From: Chloromonas sp. AAM2
Lineage: Eukaryota > Chlorophyta > Chlorophyceae > Chlamydomonadales > Chlamydomonadaceae
DNA: 18,507 bases
Direction of reading: 5' to 3'
Assembly (NCBI GenBank): GCA_004335635.1
Contig: QAXH01006423.1
Location: 3,858 to 22,364, forward strand
The notes below the pieces were generated by a model that searched no databases, was not told where the DNA came from, and saw nothing but the letters and a program-made list of their open reading frames with translations. The position numbers were made by a program, and so were the translations under genes. Positions 9,101 through 17,587 of this stretch are shown piece after piece. Position 1 is the stretch's first letter. Each line of letters begins with the position of its first letter.

Positions 9101-10440
9101 GCACATGCGGGACGAGACGGCCTCCACCTCCTCCGCATCGGACATGCCTCGCATCGGATCGACGCTCCCCGCGGCCAAGACAAATGCGGACCAACGTCCA
9201 GGGTGAGTCCTTCTGCGCACATTGGGCAGTCCAAGGGTGGGTTCTTCTGCGCACACTGGGCAGTCCAAGGGTGGGTCCTTCTGCGCGCACTGGGCAGCCC
9301 AAGTCCCCCAACGCCTACTTCGCATGGCCTTTGTGTGTGCAACATGATAATTAATGGCTGCATATGCAATGCAGAGTGTGGACAGCCTCCTACTGTCGCC
9401 TTGGCCCACACTTTGTAAGCATCATCAAGCTCACCACATGATGTTGCACCTGCCCATTCTGTTCATACAATGGCTGAATTTGCTTTGAGTCCGTGGTGAT
9501 GCGTGCCTTGTGTGTTGCTGCTCTCCTCCAGGCAAGCCACTGGCGACATGCAGCCCATTCCCTTCGCGCTTGAAGACAATCCACCGGGTGAGTCCGAGGC
9601 TGCTGCTCTCAAGCTGGTACGGGCTAGAAGGGGCCCGCACAAACTGCCAAGGAGTCTGCCATGCCACTGTCTTGGATTGCAATCCAACTGATGGTTTCGC
9701 CGCCTTGCAGCATCAGCTGCCAGGCAGGCCTATTTGCACAGCTAAACATGACTGAGTTAAAGCATCGACCATCTCGCTACGTGCTTACTTTGCAATGCCG
9801 CAGGAGTGAACTCCAGCCTACCAGGCGCGGTGAGAGCAAGTGCCTCCTCCGACAACGGCTTGTCAGCTCTGCTGAGTCGTGTGCTGGCAGGCGAACAGCA
9901 ACTCAGGCGGATTGGTGAGTGGAGCAAGCCATCGGGGGGTGGTTTTGTATGCTTGTGCCTGCACCCGCTTTTCTGTGCATGGATCTGCCTGCCATGCTGT
10001 CCCCTGCATGCAGCCCGCCTAATGTCCAGCGTGGGCGGCGATGTGATGGCGGGACGGCAGGACGTGCTGGCGGCGTGCCAACGCGACTGGCGACTGCTGA
10101 GTGAACACTTGCAGCAGCTGCAGCTGGGTGTGGCGCAGATACGTGTGCAGGCCACGCTGACAGGTGGGTACTCTGGTCATGGACCGCCATGAGCATCATT
10201 TCGAGCAGCGCTCTGTCCTGGATGACACCTGCCCGCCGTGGCACATCCAAACAAGGTTTTTCCATCCCTGCCCCGCATGTCCCGTGTGTCTGTTCAGGCG
10301 GGCCCCAGGAGGTTCAGGTGGCAGTGCGCTCGGCCCAGGGCGCGCTATCCCAGTGGGAGCAGGGCCTATCGCGCCTCATGGCCGCACTACGCAGCCTGCA
10401 GGACCCAACCAGCCGCCGGTCACTGGCCCAGTGGCAGTGA
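115..10440 (+). CDS. Large coiled-coil protein of unknown family (24 exons, 5' partial)
   Basis: Inferred exons: 115-252, 606-929, 1475-1789, 2855-3003, 3278-3473, 3652-3813, 3955-4146, 4363-4483, 4704-4911, 5144-5360, 5548-5649, 5870-6160, 6309-6362, 6545-6862, 6996-7163, 7454-7561, 7835-7929, 8110-8153, 8358-8452, 8820-9202, 9532-9587, 9804-9914, 10014-10163, 10298-10440. All phases agree. The total is 4140 nt, 1379 residues, ending at TGA 10438-10440. The start lies upstream of the window, and the first exon could instead begin at 133. Residues 1 to about 1100 are Gln/Glu/Ala/Leu-rich with Leu at heptad positions and almost no proline, typical of a long dimeric coiled coil. Residues 1100-1227 are a proline-rich linker. 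Residues 1227-1379 are helical again and end in SRRSLAQWQ. No enzyme motif, membrane segment or known domain is visible. Such proteins often serve as scaffolds at centrosomes, basal bodies, Golgi or cytoskeleton, but I cannot choose. Exons 15, 18 and 20 have the least certain boundaries. Confidence 0.75.
744..815 (+). repeat. Exact 36-bp coding duplication in exon 2
   Basis: Two identical 36-bp units (744-779 and 780-815) lie inside exon 2 and encode HAEAEAAAVQEQ twice, at residues 93-104 and 105-116. The insertion keeps the frame but adds 12 residues, which is not a multiple of a seven-residue heptad, so it shifts the coiled-coil register locally. The perfect identity suggests a recent duplication. 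Confidence 0.9.
971..1402 (+). repeat. 36-bp minisatellite, 12 copies, inside intron 2
   Basis: Twelve head-to-tail units start at 971, 1007, 1043 and then every 36 bp to 1367. Variation between copies is limited to a few positions (GAACTC or GCACTC, GCCTCAG or GCTTCAG, ACAGCC or ACAACC). The array fills most of intron 2 (930-1474). Each unit contains CTGCTTGCCTCAG, which resembles a 3' splice site on the plus strand. Most copies read GCAGGTGAGTTC on the minus strand, which resembles a 5' splice site. All three forward frames are open through the array, so long ORFs here are a by-product of a stop-free unit whose length is a multiple of three. Confidence 0.95.
1790..2854 (+). other. Intron 3, the longest intron (1065 bp), with one TIR-like motif
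   Basis: The intron runs from donor GTGAGT at 1790 to an acceptor ending TTTGCCAG at 2854. It is visibly more AT-rich than the exons. It contains the 20-bp motif TGTTTGCCAGTTCTGGGACA at 1848-1867, identical to two copies in the intergenic region, with no inverted partner that I can find inside the intron. A short direct repeat (TGTACTGTGGCACA twice) lies near 2338-2370. Open frames here (for example 2492-2812) lack the coiled-coil composition, and I do not treat them as exons. Confidence 0.7.
1848..1867 (+). repeat. Solo copy of the 20-bp inverted-repeat-end motif in intron 3
   Basis: The sequence TGTTTGCCAGTTCTGGGACA is a perfect match to the copies at 10932-10951 and 11944-11963. It lies 58 bp after the exon 3 donor. 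Being alone, it may be the remnant of a deleted or diverged small transposon. Confidence 0.75.
2999..3071 (+). repeat. 37-bp direct duplication across the exon 4 donor
   Basis: Two 37-bp units (2999-3035 and 3036-3071) both begin GCCCAGTAGGTGACT. The first spans the end of exon 4, and donor GTAGGT follows CA at 3003. Joining CA to the G that opens exon 5 rebuilds a CAG codon and avoids the in-frame TAG at 3005-3007. The duplication therefore leaves a second identical donor 37 bp downstream; its use would include that TAG and end the protein. Confidence 0.85.
4185..4226 (+). repeat. 21-bp direct repeat, two copies, in intron 7
   Basis: Two units starting at 4185 and 4206 (GTCTACAGGATCACTGTAG type) lie shortly after the exon 7 donor at 4147. 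A shorter related piece, GGATCACTG, precedes them at about 4180. Each unit includes CTACAGG, resembling an acceptor, and a GTAGAG or GTACGT donor-like string. Confidence 0.7.
7149..7304 (+). repeat. 26-bp minisatellite, six copies, at the exon 15 / intron 15 border
   Basis: Six units start at 7149, 7175, 7201, 7227, 7253 and 7279 (CAGGCGGAGGCACAGGCAAG type; the fourth reads CAGTCGG). The first unit encodes the end of exon 15 (QAEAQ). Every unit contains CAGGCAAGC, which matches the consensus of GC-type splice donors. Because 26 is not a multiple of three, moving the exon end by one copy shifts the reading frame. Confidence 0.9.
7164..7165 (+). other. Inferred GC-type 5' splice site of intron 15
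   Basis: Exon 15 stays open and coiled-coil-like up to GAGGCACAG at 7163, where the next bases are GCAAGC. The next exon (7454) needs phase 0, which this junction gives. No suitable GT follows until after the coiled-coil composition is lost. An alternative GT donor exists at 7110 (CAG then GTGCAG), also phase 0, but it would discard 18 residues of good coiled coil (QAQSEALAEQRR). Confidence 0.55.
8154..8155 (+). other. Inferred GC-type 5' splice site of intron 18
   Basis: Exon 18 (8110-8153) encodes AELWAAEEHLRSRQ and must end in phase 1 to join exon 19 at 8358. The GT donor at 8158 gives phase 2. I find no CAG acceptor between it and exon 19 in the compatible phase. Using AAG followed by GCAGGT at 8154 gives phase 1 and rebuilds an alanine codon at the junction. 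Confidence 0.55.
8820..9202 (+). other. Exon 20: proline-rich, probably disordered linker
   Basis: This 383-nt exon of the coiled-coil gene encodes about 128 residues (1100-1227) rich in Pro, Ala, Arg, Ser and Gln, such as APAQDQAPPAHTPQ and RHRAPPEAPPAH. It breaks the coiled coil completely and has no predicted-looking helix of any length. It opens after GCTGCACAG in phase 0 and closes at donor GTGAGT in phase 2, matching exon 21. It probably acts as a flexible spacer before the C-terminal helical part. It is very GC-rich, which also creates long antisense open frames that are not genes. Confidence 0.7.
9207..9303 (+). repeat. 34-bp tandem repeat, nearly three copies, at the start of intron 20
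   Basis: Units start at 9207, 9241 and 9275 (GTCCTTCTGCGCACATTGGG type); the last is cut short. The first unit begins four bases into the donor GTGAGT of exon 20. Each of the first two units ends AAGGGTGG, so together with the next unit it forms GTGGGT, a donor string used elsewhere in this gene (exons 8, 12 and 23). Confidence 0.85.
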
Positions 10441-10529
10441 CACACGACCCTGCAGCATCCATGACATGTTACTGAGGAAGATGCAGGAGTTGCAGTTGTC
10501 TCCTCTTGCAGATGAGTAAAACTAAGTGG

Positions 10530-10534
10530 TGTAA
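10530..10534 (+). terminator. Polyadenylation signal TGTAA of the coiled-coil gene
   Basis: TGTAA is the usual poly(A) signal of green algae. Here it lies 90 bp after the stop codon at 10440, in GGTGTAATC. Its distance and strand suit the end of the coiled-coil transcript. Another TGTAA at 10908 is a weaker, more distant alternative. Confidence 0.5.
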
Positions 10535-10612
10535 TCTTTAGCAGTTTAGTCTTTGTGGGGACAGGACAGGTGGCGCCACACAACCACTGGTTTCAGTGCA
10601 TGACCCAGCAAT

Positions 10613-10632
10613 TGTCCCACTGCCGGCGAACA
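10613..10632 (-). repeat. Diverged minus-oriented copy of the 20-bp motif
   Basis: On the minus strand this reads TGTTCGCCGGCAGTGGGACA, 15 of 20 positions shared with the consensus TGTTTGCCAGTTCTGGGACA. It is followed by CATCTTGTTT, similar to the flank of the copy at 12193. I find no partner facing it. Confidence 0.4.
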
Positions 10633-11050
10633 TCTTGTTTATTTGCGGGAAGGCACTTTCAGCGTGCCCTTGTCGCTGTCAGATCTCAGAGGTTGCCGCA
10701 TGCTCCAAGAAGCCGAACAGGTTCCAATACATCAAAGTCATGCTCTCACTCCTAGACCACGGCAAAACGATTACAACTTTTCCCTGTGTATAGCCATGAA
10801 AAGCTTGTCAGTGCGCCAGGTCTCGGCAAAGGTTCTTCTGGACGTTGACTCCTGAACTTGGCTTGACCTGGAGCTCTTTCCAATTGTCGACGGTTTCGGC
10901 TAAGCTGATGTAACTCCAAATGAGATTACGGTGTTTGCCAGTTCTGGGACAATTCCTGTCAGGTATCCAATTCCACTCTGTGTGCTCTGAAGTGGTACAC
11001 TGTCAGTGGTGTTCTACCTCGGTATGGAATGTGTGGCGTTGGTGGACGGC

Positions 11051-11476
11051 GTAGTGCCACTTCCGGGACAAGCAACATCATGACATTGCTATACGCGACG
11101 TGATCCCAAACCACATCCGAGATGTTCACACTCCTGTCATCCTGCCTGGTAGCAGCGTCACTGTTGCGTCACTGAATGTGTTGCTTCTCCTGTCTGCCGT
11201 CAATTCCTTGTATCAGACTACAATCCATGACTGAGTCACTGCGGCAGACGAGACAGTATGAAGTGCTAGTTACAAGCACCGATCCGTTGATTAAAGCACC
11301 CACCAGAATGTACCGAGTCGGTGTCCAATAATAACCAACAATTCTAATTGAAATCATTGTCAACCGACTCTCACTGTCACTGCTCACACTCGGGCCATGA
11401 AATCGGACATTAGTTTCTGTCTAATCCTGATTAGTTTCTGTCTAATCCTGGTTGGCTGTCCCAGAAGTGGCAATGC
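11051..11476. mobile_element. Inner, older inverted pair nested in the 10932-11622 element
   Basis: GTAGTGCCACTTCCGGGACA (11051-11070) and the reverse complement of 11457-11476 (GCATTGCCACTTCTGGGACA) agree at 17 of 20 positions. Both carry CAC where the outer pair has CAG, so they are closer to each other than to the outer ends. This suggests a subfamily. No open frame of interest lies between them. Confidence 0.35.
11410..11451 (+). repeat. 21-bp direct repeat, two copies
   Basis: TTAGTTTCTGTCTAATCCTG followed by A or G occurs at 11410-11430 and again at 11431-11451, directly before the minus-oriented inverted-repeat motif at 11457. It may be subterminal structure of the nested element. Confidence 0.8.
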
Positions 11477-11943
11477 ACCGTCTACCACAACACGCGATTT
11501 TCACCACGCTGTTCACCGCGTGCGGTTCACACACACGCACATATACATGTTTTGCTGACACACAATGGTTGCTGGCGGTAATACAGACCTATTCACACAA
11601 ACTGTCCCAGAACTGGCAAACTTCTTTTTTGCTTGCCTGATGTGCCCATACATGGCGGTTCGCTGGTGGATTATCCGACAACCCAGCAGGCAAGCTTTGC
11701 TTCCCAGGTTTGATACGAGCTACGGGCAGGCAGCCCGAGCCAAGGCATAGGACGTTTTGTTATCAATTTTATCTCAACAGGCGTGGCGCTTAATTTCTAC
11801 AGAGCCCATACACATGCGGCAGATTCACCCACTGACTGACTGTACTGCTGCATCCAAGACATCATCGCTTATACAGTGCTTGCACGTGCGGCTCGTCCGT
11901 GACATGCAGCCTTACACGGTACTCTTGCCTACGGGATAAGAAA

Positions 11944-12212
11944 TGTTTGCCAGTTCTGGGACAATATTAGGCGACCTTCTACTGAAGTCCGTGTTCTCGT
12001 GTGTATTGATTTCCTTATGGAGTGACCGAGTGGCCTGTTTGTGTGGGTGCGACTTCAAGTTGGCCCTACAACCTATGCAGCTTCTGAGCGCCTTCCAGCG
12101 CGCGTTGCCGTTGACACAAAAACTGGCCATTATTGCCTCGCACATTATGCTGTGGGTCAGTGCGTACATACACGCAGTGACACAAACAGAACTGTTCCAG
12201 AACTGGCGAACA
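11944..12212. mobile_element. Candidate MITE, 269 bp, with 20-bp terminal inverted repeats
   Basis: The plus-strand motif at 11944-11963 (perfect consensus) faces a minus-strand copy at 12193-12212 that matches at 18 of 20 positions. The short span, the lack of coding capacity and the paired ends are typical of miniature inverted-repeat elements. The right flank (CATCTTTTCTTTG) resembles the reversed left flank of the solo copy in intron 3 (ACAAAGATG), so the repeat end may extend a few bases further. Target-site duplications are not evident. Confidence 0.5.
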
Positions 12213-13078
12213 TCTTTTCTTTGTGTAGCCACCTGTACGTGTAACATACACGGACCTGAGAAGCTTGCTGAGCTGAGGAATTGTTTGCATATCAGACAGA
12301 TTGCCCGCTGGTGCCAGATGGATTAGGCGGCAACTGAAGCACAAACCACCCCACGGAGTTCCCCAGAGCTTGACGCTACTCCAGGCACTCTTTCTTCACG
12401 GGCACGACCATCTGCCTGCCTGCCTGCCTGGAGTTGTGCAGCGATCCATGAACACACAGCAGCAGGAAACCCGCCGTTTCGCTGTAAACTATCGTTTTGG
12501 CCGGCTGACACGAAACAGGAGCAAGAGAGCTGTTTGTCCTTTCACCAGAATGTGATTTGAGTACGATTGCGCGAACGCGTAGATTCAGACATGTCAATCC
12601 ACGTGGCAGTCTACAGGCTGCCACCTCTGCGACAAACATGTCCACTGGGACACCTGCTCAGGACTGCATTAAGAACTTCCAAATCAAAACTTTCCGACAC
12701 CATGACATTTAACACAAAGCAAACGGGTTTTGCACAAACTTAGAAACCGCCAAGGTGCAGAGGATGCACTGATGACCGTTTCGCCTGTTCCTAACCAAGT
12801 TGGCAACATATCACACCTTCTGGTCCTCAATGAACTGTCGAACTTGTCGCAAGGAAAGTGACAGCAACTCTTCACCTCATTTCTAGTTCTAGAAAAAAAA
12901 ACGACCTAGGGCATAGAAACAGTAACCACAACTCCATACCAGTTCGAAGCTGCCTGCATAAAGAAAAATGTTCGCTCTCCTTTCCCTTTCCCACGGCACA
13001 TGCCTGCACATGAAGCCTGTTGATGACAGAACGCACCATTCACTCTCAACAATGATGACGGTTTTTCTGCCCTCTGAT

Positions 13079-16000
13079 TCAGCCTGATGCATGCACGGCA
13101 ATGTCCAGTGCTTGCAGGCGTGCCAGCGCCACCTGAACGCGAGCGGCCTGACTCCAACTCATGCTCGCGCTGCGCCTCTCCCACTCGGCCTCCAGCAGCA
13201 GGGTCATGCGGGCCAGGGCGGGGCACACAGGTGCAGTGCTGCGCTGGGCTGCACCGGTTCTGTCAGCCGCTGGTGCTGCTGAGCCGGACCTGCCAACCCC
13301 ATCGGGTGCACAGGCTGCTCTCTGCCGAAGCTTCAGCCTGATCAGTGCATGTTCCTGCTGGTGCAGGCGTTGTGCCAGGCGTGCCATGTGCCCTGCCAGA
13401 AGCGCCAGCTCCCCCGATGTGAGAGCCGGCAAAACACATGGAAACCTGCAGGGCGAGACACAGCCGGGCGGCAGAGTTGAGCCACCCACGTCCATTTTGC
13501 TAAGCACGTCTGATGCTTCCATGTCCTGTGTCGTGCCGGATAAGAGTGCACTGCATACCTTTTGGCTGCGGCGTCCAGGGCCTCCTTCAGCGCTGTGTGC
13601 ACGTCGGGCCGTGCAGCCGTGCGGCGGGGCACACGGTCCAATGCGGACACCAGGAGCAGCAAGGCATGGGGGCCCATGCGCACAGCACGTGTGGTGCAAG
13701 CTGAGAGCCATTGCAGCATCAGAGGCACTGGAAGCAGGCGTGCGTAAGGAGTAGCTTGCACTGAGTGCGGCATGAGGCCGTGACTGTGACCTGGATCACA
13801 ATGTGCTTGTCGCTGCCCTCTTGAAGCGTTCGACTTGCAAGGTGCTGTGGCTGCGGGTGCACGAGACAGCACAAGGCGCGGGGTGCGGCGCACGCAGTAG
13901 ATTGGAGGCAGACCGCCGCATGCAGCCGGTCGTTGAGCCCATGGGATGGCAGGCTGGTCCGTGCATGCGGCTGCGGCTGCACCCCACATGCTTGGTGGCC
14001 GGACAGGGCGTACAGCAGGCGCCCCCATGTCCATGAGGGCCCACAAGAGCATGGCCGACGCATCAGCCAACGCCTGCCCCGCATCATGCGCTTGGCGAGC
14101 CTGTTGCTGACTAACTGCCTGCCTGCCGTGCGTGTGTGGCTGACACTGCTTCAGCAGGGATAGCATGGCGACCTGCGCACCCATCCACCGTTGACGTGCC
14201 TACACAGCAGCGGAAATGCAAGCACAGACGTTGCTACCAGGTACCACTTGATGCTGATTGCATTTGCTGACAGGCACCGCCAGCTTCCAGCACTTACGTT
14301 TCTGCCCACAGCTCCCCTGCCTGCCTGACTCGTCACTGGGCAGCCCACCAACAGAACGTTACTGTGCTTGCACTTTGTCTCACCGTTGGGCTGATGGCCA
14401 ACACGTGGCGGTGCCGCCAGCCGATCCTAGCTGCACGCGCACTGCTGACCGCTGCCCACGCAGTGTTCATGGCCAGCGTTGCATGTGTGTCGCAAGGGCT
14501 CAATTGCGGCTGATGCAGGGGCACGAGTACCAGTGCAACTAATGACGACAGGTCTGGTGCTGGCACGTGAAAGCCTGTGCGTGTGATGTCGTGCAACAAC
14601 TGGCTGGCTTGGTGCGCAGAGTATGCATGAGCAGGCTTGGTGCTGTCGGAATCAACGCCTGCATTGGCCTGCAGTCCCGCGCGGACAGAGCGCCAAACCC
14701 TGCGGCATGTGGCCGTGCAGGGCTGCGGCATACGGGCCAACAGAGCCATCAGTGACACACGATGCTGTTGGACTTGCATTGACTGCTGTCGGCTGCAAGA
14801 GAGATGTCGAGCGGCGGCCCAGATCAGTTGGTACACGTCAGGGCTGAGCAGCCGTGCGTTTGGATCCTGAGTCGCCGCCTTGCTGGAGCCGCGGCCTGCA
14901 GATGGAACAGCCCTTGCCTTGGCGCTGTCAACAGTGGCGGCCTGTTGTGCTCGGGGCTTCGTTATTTGCTGTGCACGTGCATGGTTGCGTTCCATGTGTG
15001 GCTGTCTGCTGGTGGTGTCAGCACGCCCTCCATGCTTGAGCACTGACGAAGTATTGCTTGCTGTGTGCCGGTAGTCATGGCTGCCGGTAGGTGTATTCTT
15101 CAAAACGCCTCTCTGCTGCTGTACTGCCTGAGACTGTATGCCAGCAAACAGAATGAGGTCACGGGGTGAAAATGCATGAGGCCGCTGCAGCATGCAGCCC
15201 AGCACTGCTTCACGCTGCCTTGCAGCCAGCACTGGCGGCAGCTGCTGCAGAGCCCATAGCAGTGTTGATAATGCATGTGGGTGGGGCAGCTGGGGGCTGG
15301 CAGCAGACATGGCAGACTGCCTTGTCTGAACACGACGCTGCCCCGCCCCAGATGTCCGAGCTGATGGCTGATGGTGTGCAGTGCGGGTGCTCGTCACGTC
15401 CGCTGTTCTGTGCTGCGCCCATGCCACTGCCACCTGCACCGCCAACTCTGATGCGTGGGCTGACAAGCGGGTCAGCCAAGAAGATGGCAATGCCGGAAGC
15501 GCTTGCTGGATTGCCTGGTGCTGCGGACCTGTTTGCTGCTGGCCTGTTGCTGCGATGACCTGGTGTGTGTCCGGCCAGCCCCAAACCGCACAGAGGGTGG
15601 CTGCGCCTCCCGCGTGCATCATGTCTCGGGCACTGGCCAGCTGCTGCCACCGTGCTGCTGCCCAAGCCAGGTGGCACGTGTCACGGCATGACAGGTGCTC
15701 CAGGTAGGGAAACGTGACAGCAGCCAGACCGGCTTGCCATCCCGGAGGCGGCAGCACCTGCAGTCATAAGGTGAAACAGTCGTTTGGTCCGTGATTGGTC
15801 AGTCAATCAGTCAGTTGAATCTCAAACCGTTCGTTTGTTGAGTCACTCACGACCTCTCCTGTCTGAGGTTGGCATGCCTCACCTGCATTCGTGCACAGCC
15901 CCATGCAATCACCACCAATGTTGTCAGCGGCCAGGGGTCGGGCGCCTGGGCGGCGCCGCAATGCCAGTCGCAGGAACCAGCGGGCAGGTGCAGGGAAGTC

Positions 16001-17587
16001 ACATGCCACAGCTGCTGGAACATGGATGCGGCACATGCCCCGACGTCCAGCACTGGCTGTCTGCTGTCCTTGAGAGGCTGCTGCTCATGCGGTGTGCTGC
16101 AATCGGTCGTGTGAGGGTCCAATGCTAGCTGCTCGCTGCCATGTGGGTGGCGAGCGGGCACCATACGTACACACCAACTGCCTGCGGGCAGCCAACGTGC
16201 AGTGGCTGCTCTGTGCTGCAGCTCAGGCACCGCTGGTCCGCAGTCCTCAGGCCCAGTGGAGCTGTCTGCATGCATGATGCCCGGCCCACGTGCGGCGATG
16301 ACAGCGGTGGTGTCCGCACACAGCCAGTGCGACAAGGCCCACACACTGTTGGCCACACCTTGAGGCGTCATGGCTGGCAGGGCATGGCGCACAGCCTCAA
16401 GCATGCCAGCCAGCCATTGCGTGTTTGGAGGCACGTAACCGAGCTGAGCGAGCCCGTGCAGCAGGGCGGATAACTCCTGCGGCCGCAAGTCTCTGGCCCG
16501 CTGGCTGGCAAAGGTCCCGAGGTGCGCGATCAAGCGACTGAGCTCACTGCCCTTGCCATGGGTGCGTGGTGGTACGTGTGGCTGAGGCCCACTACCGCCT
16601 TGTGCATTGCTGTCACCTAAAGGCATCCCGCATGCGTACAACCGCCCCAGCGCCCACACCACGTTTGACACCTGACGCAAGGACAGGTCCGCTCGCCGCT
16701 GCCACACCTGCCTGACCAGCTGCCGCACAAGGCCACCGGTGCAGTTCACAGAAGGGTGTGCCTCAGTGGCAACCTGAATGCCAGGGCCGCTTGCTGCGTC
16801 ATGGTGCAGCCTTTGTGAAGCTTGCTGCGTGGGCATGGAGTTCGTGTCTTGCAGCCCATCTGTGGGCCGCCGCCGCGCTGACAGCTGTGCCAGGTGCGTC
16901 AGGGCTGCTGTGACATGCAGGCTGTTGAGCGCAGGCTGCAGGAATGGGTCAGACAGAACTTGATCCATCTCGTGGCTGCTGCAGCACGCTTTGATTTTCA
17001 GCATCAGTGTGACAGGATGGGGGCTGCAGTTTCTGGTGTACTGCACAGGCGCTTGCTGCCGCACTAGCTGTCCAGCTGGACTGCCTGGTGTTTGCACCTC
17101 CATGTCGGCCGGTGGGAGCAGGACGATGTCTGCCCTCTCCTCCATCTGTGAAAAGAGCAGTAGTTAGCCACCAGGCATATCATTCAAAAGCCAAGCCCAA
17201 CCCACCCATGGAATCCTGGACCTAATCTGCTCGAGATGCCGCAGCTTCCAGTGTGGTGCGGCCGTTCTGTAACAGGTTGCAAGCTCAAACAAGCCCAGCC
17301 ATGCAATTGAACCTGACAATGCTGTCCTGAACCCAACGGACATGGCGTATCACTGTGATGGAAGAAATACTAACCCTAGACACCAACGAATCTTTAATGT
17401 GAGGCGATGGCCACTTCAGGCGCCCCTACGCCTATTCCGATGCCATTTTGTCACTCACCTGCAGCTGACTAGACCCATGCAAGTCCAGCAAGAGCGTACT
17501 GACTGGCCATGCCTGCATCATGGCATGCACAGGAGCTTGCTGATGGTAGAGCATTCGGCTGCTTTCAGGCATGCGCAGCGCAGGCAT
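13079..17587 (-). CDS. Octotricopeptide-repeat (OPR)-like protein, probable organelle RNA factor (6 exons)
   Basis: Inferred exons in transcription order: 17587-17459, 17145-15883, 15757-14384, 14199-13983, 13727-13559, 13445-13079. Phases agree at all junctions. The total is 3519 nt, 1172 residues plus TGA. Repeated helical segments fit the OPR/FAST-type pattern of WAL helices and PPPxW-like turns: HVTAALTHLAQL (120-131), RQVSNVVWALGRL (200-212), PQELSALLHGLAQLGYVPP (265-283), PQGVANSVWALSHW (304-317), PPPGW (467-471), and PPSMW (990-994) completed across the exon 4/5 junction. Long low-similarity, Gln/Ser-rich spacers separate the repeats, especially in exon 3. No C-terminal RAP domain is visible. 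Known OPR proteins (for example Tbc2 and Tda1 of Chlamydomonas) are nucleus-encoded chloroplast proteins that bind specific organelle mRNAs and control stability or translation. The target here is unknown. The gene converges on the coiled-coil gene. Confidence 0.7.
17459..17587 (-). other. Probable first coding exon of the OPR-like gene
   Basis: A 43-codon open frame starts at ATG 17587-17585 and ends at an ideal donor (CTGCAG then GTGAGT at 17458). It encodes a peptide beginning MPALRMPESSRM. The donor is in phase 0, as needed by the acceptor CTCTTTTCACAG directly before ATG 17145. Adding it gives a less acidic N-terminus than starting at MEERADIVLL, which would be odd for an organelle-targeted protein. 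TGCAG just before this exon (17593) may be a further acceptor, so additional upstream exons are possible. Confidence 0.5.

Larger units (their letters stand above)
10932..11622. mobile_element. Candidate non-autonomous DNA transposon with ~20-bp terminal inverted repeats
   Basis: The plus-strand motif TGTTTGCCAGTTCTGGGACA at 10932-10951 faces a minus-strand copy at 11603-11622 that matches it at 19 of 20 positions. The 691-bp interval has no credible coding frame, which suits a MITE-like or internally deleted element. Another, more diverged inverted pair lies inside it (11051-11070 and 11457-11476), suggesting nesting or an older insertion. I could not define a target-site duplication by eye, so the outer limits are uncertain. 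Confidence 0.45.
10441..13078. other. Intergenic region between convergent genes
   Basis: This 2.6-kb stretch separates the stop codons of the two genes. It is less GC-rich than the coding parts, and its open frames are short and without recognisable protein features. Its main content is the 20-bp inverted-repeat family (listed separately), a 21-bp direct repeat, and a short TGCC microsatellite at 12413-12428. The 3' untranslated regions of both genes must lie here. I see a TGTAA signal for the plus-strand gene but no clear one close to the minus-strand stop. Confidence 0.7.

Noticed and set aside
8785..9411. Minus-strand ORF of 208 codons
   Set aside because: It is antisense to the GC-rich proline exon and the 34-bp repeat, with no domain; it is a compositional shadow.
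12413..12428. TGCC microsatellite
   Set aside because: It has only four units and no sign of function.
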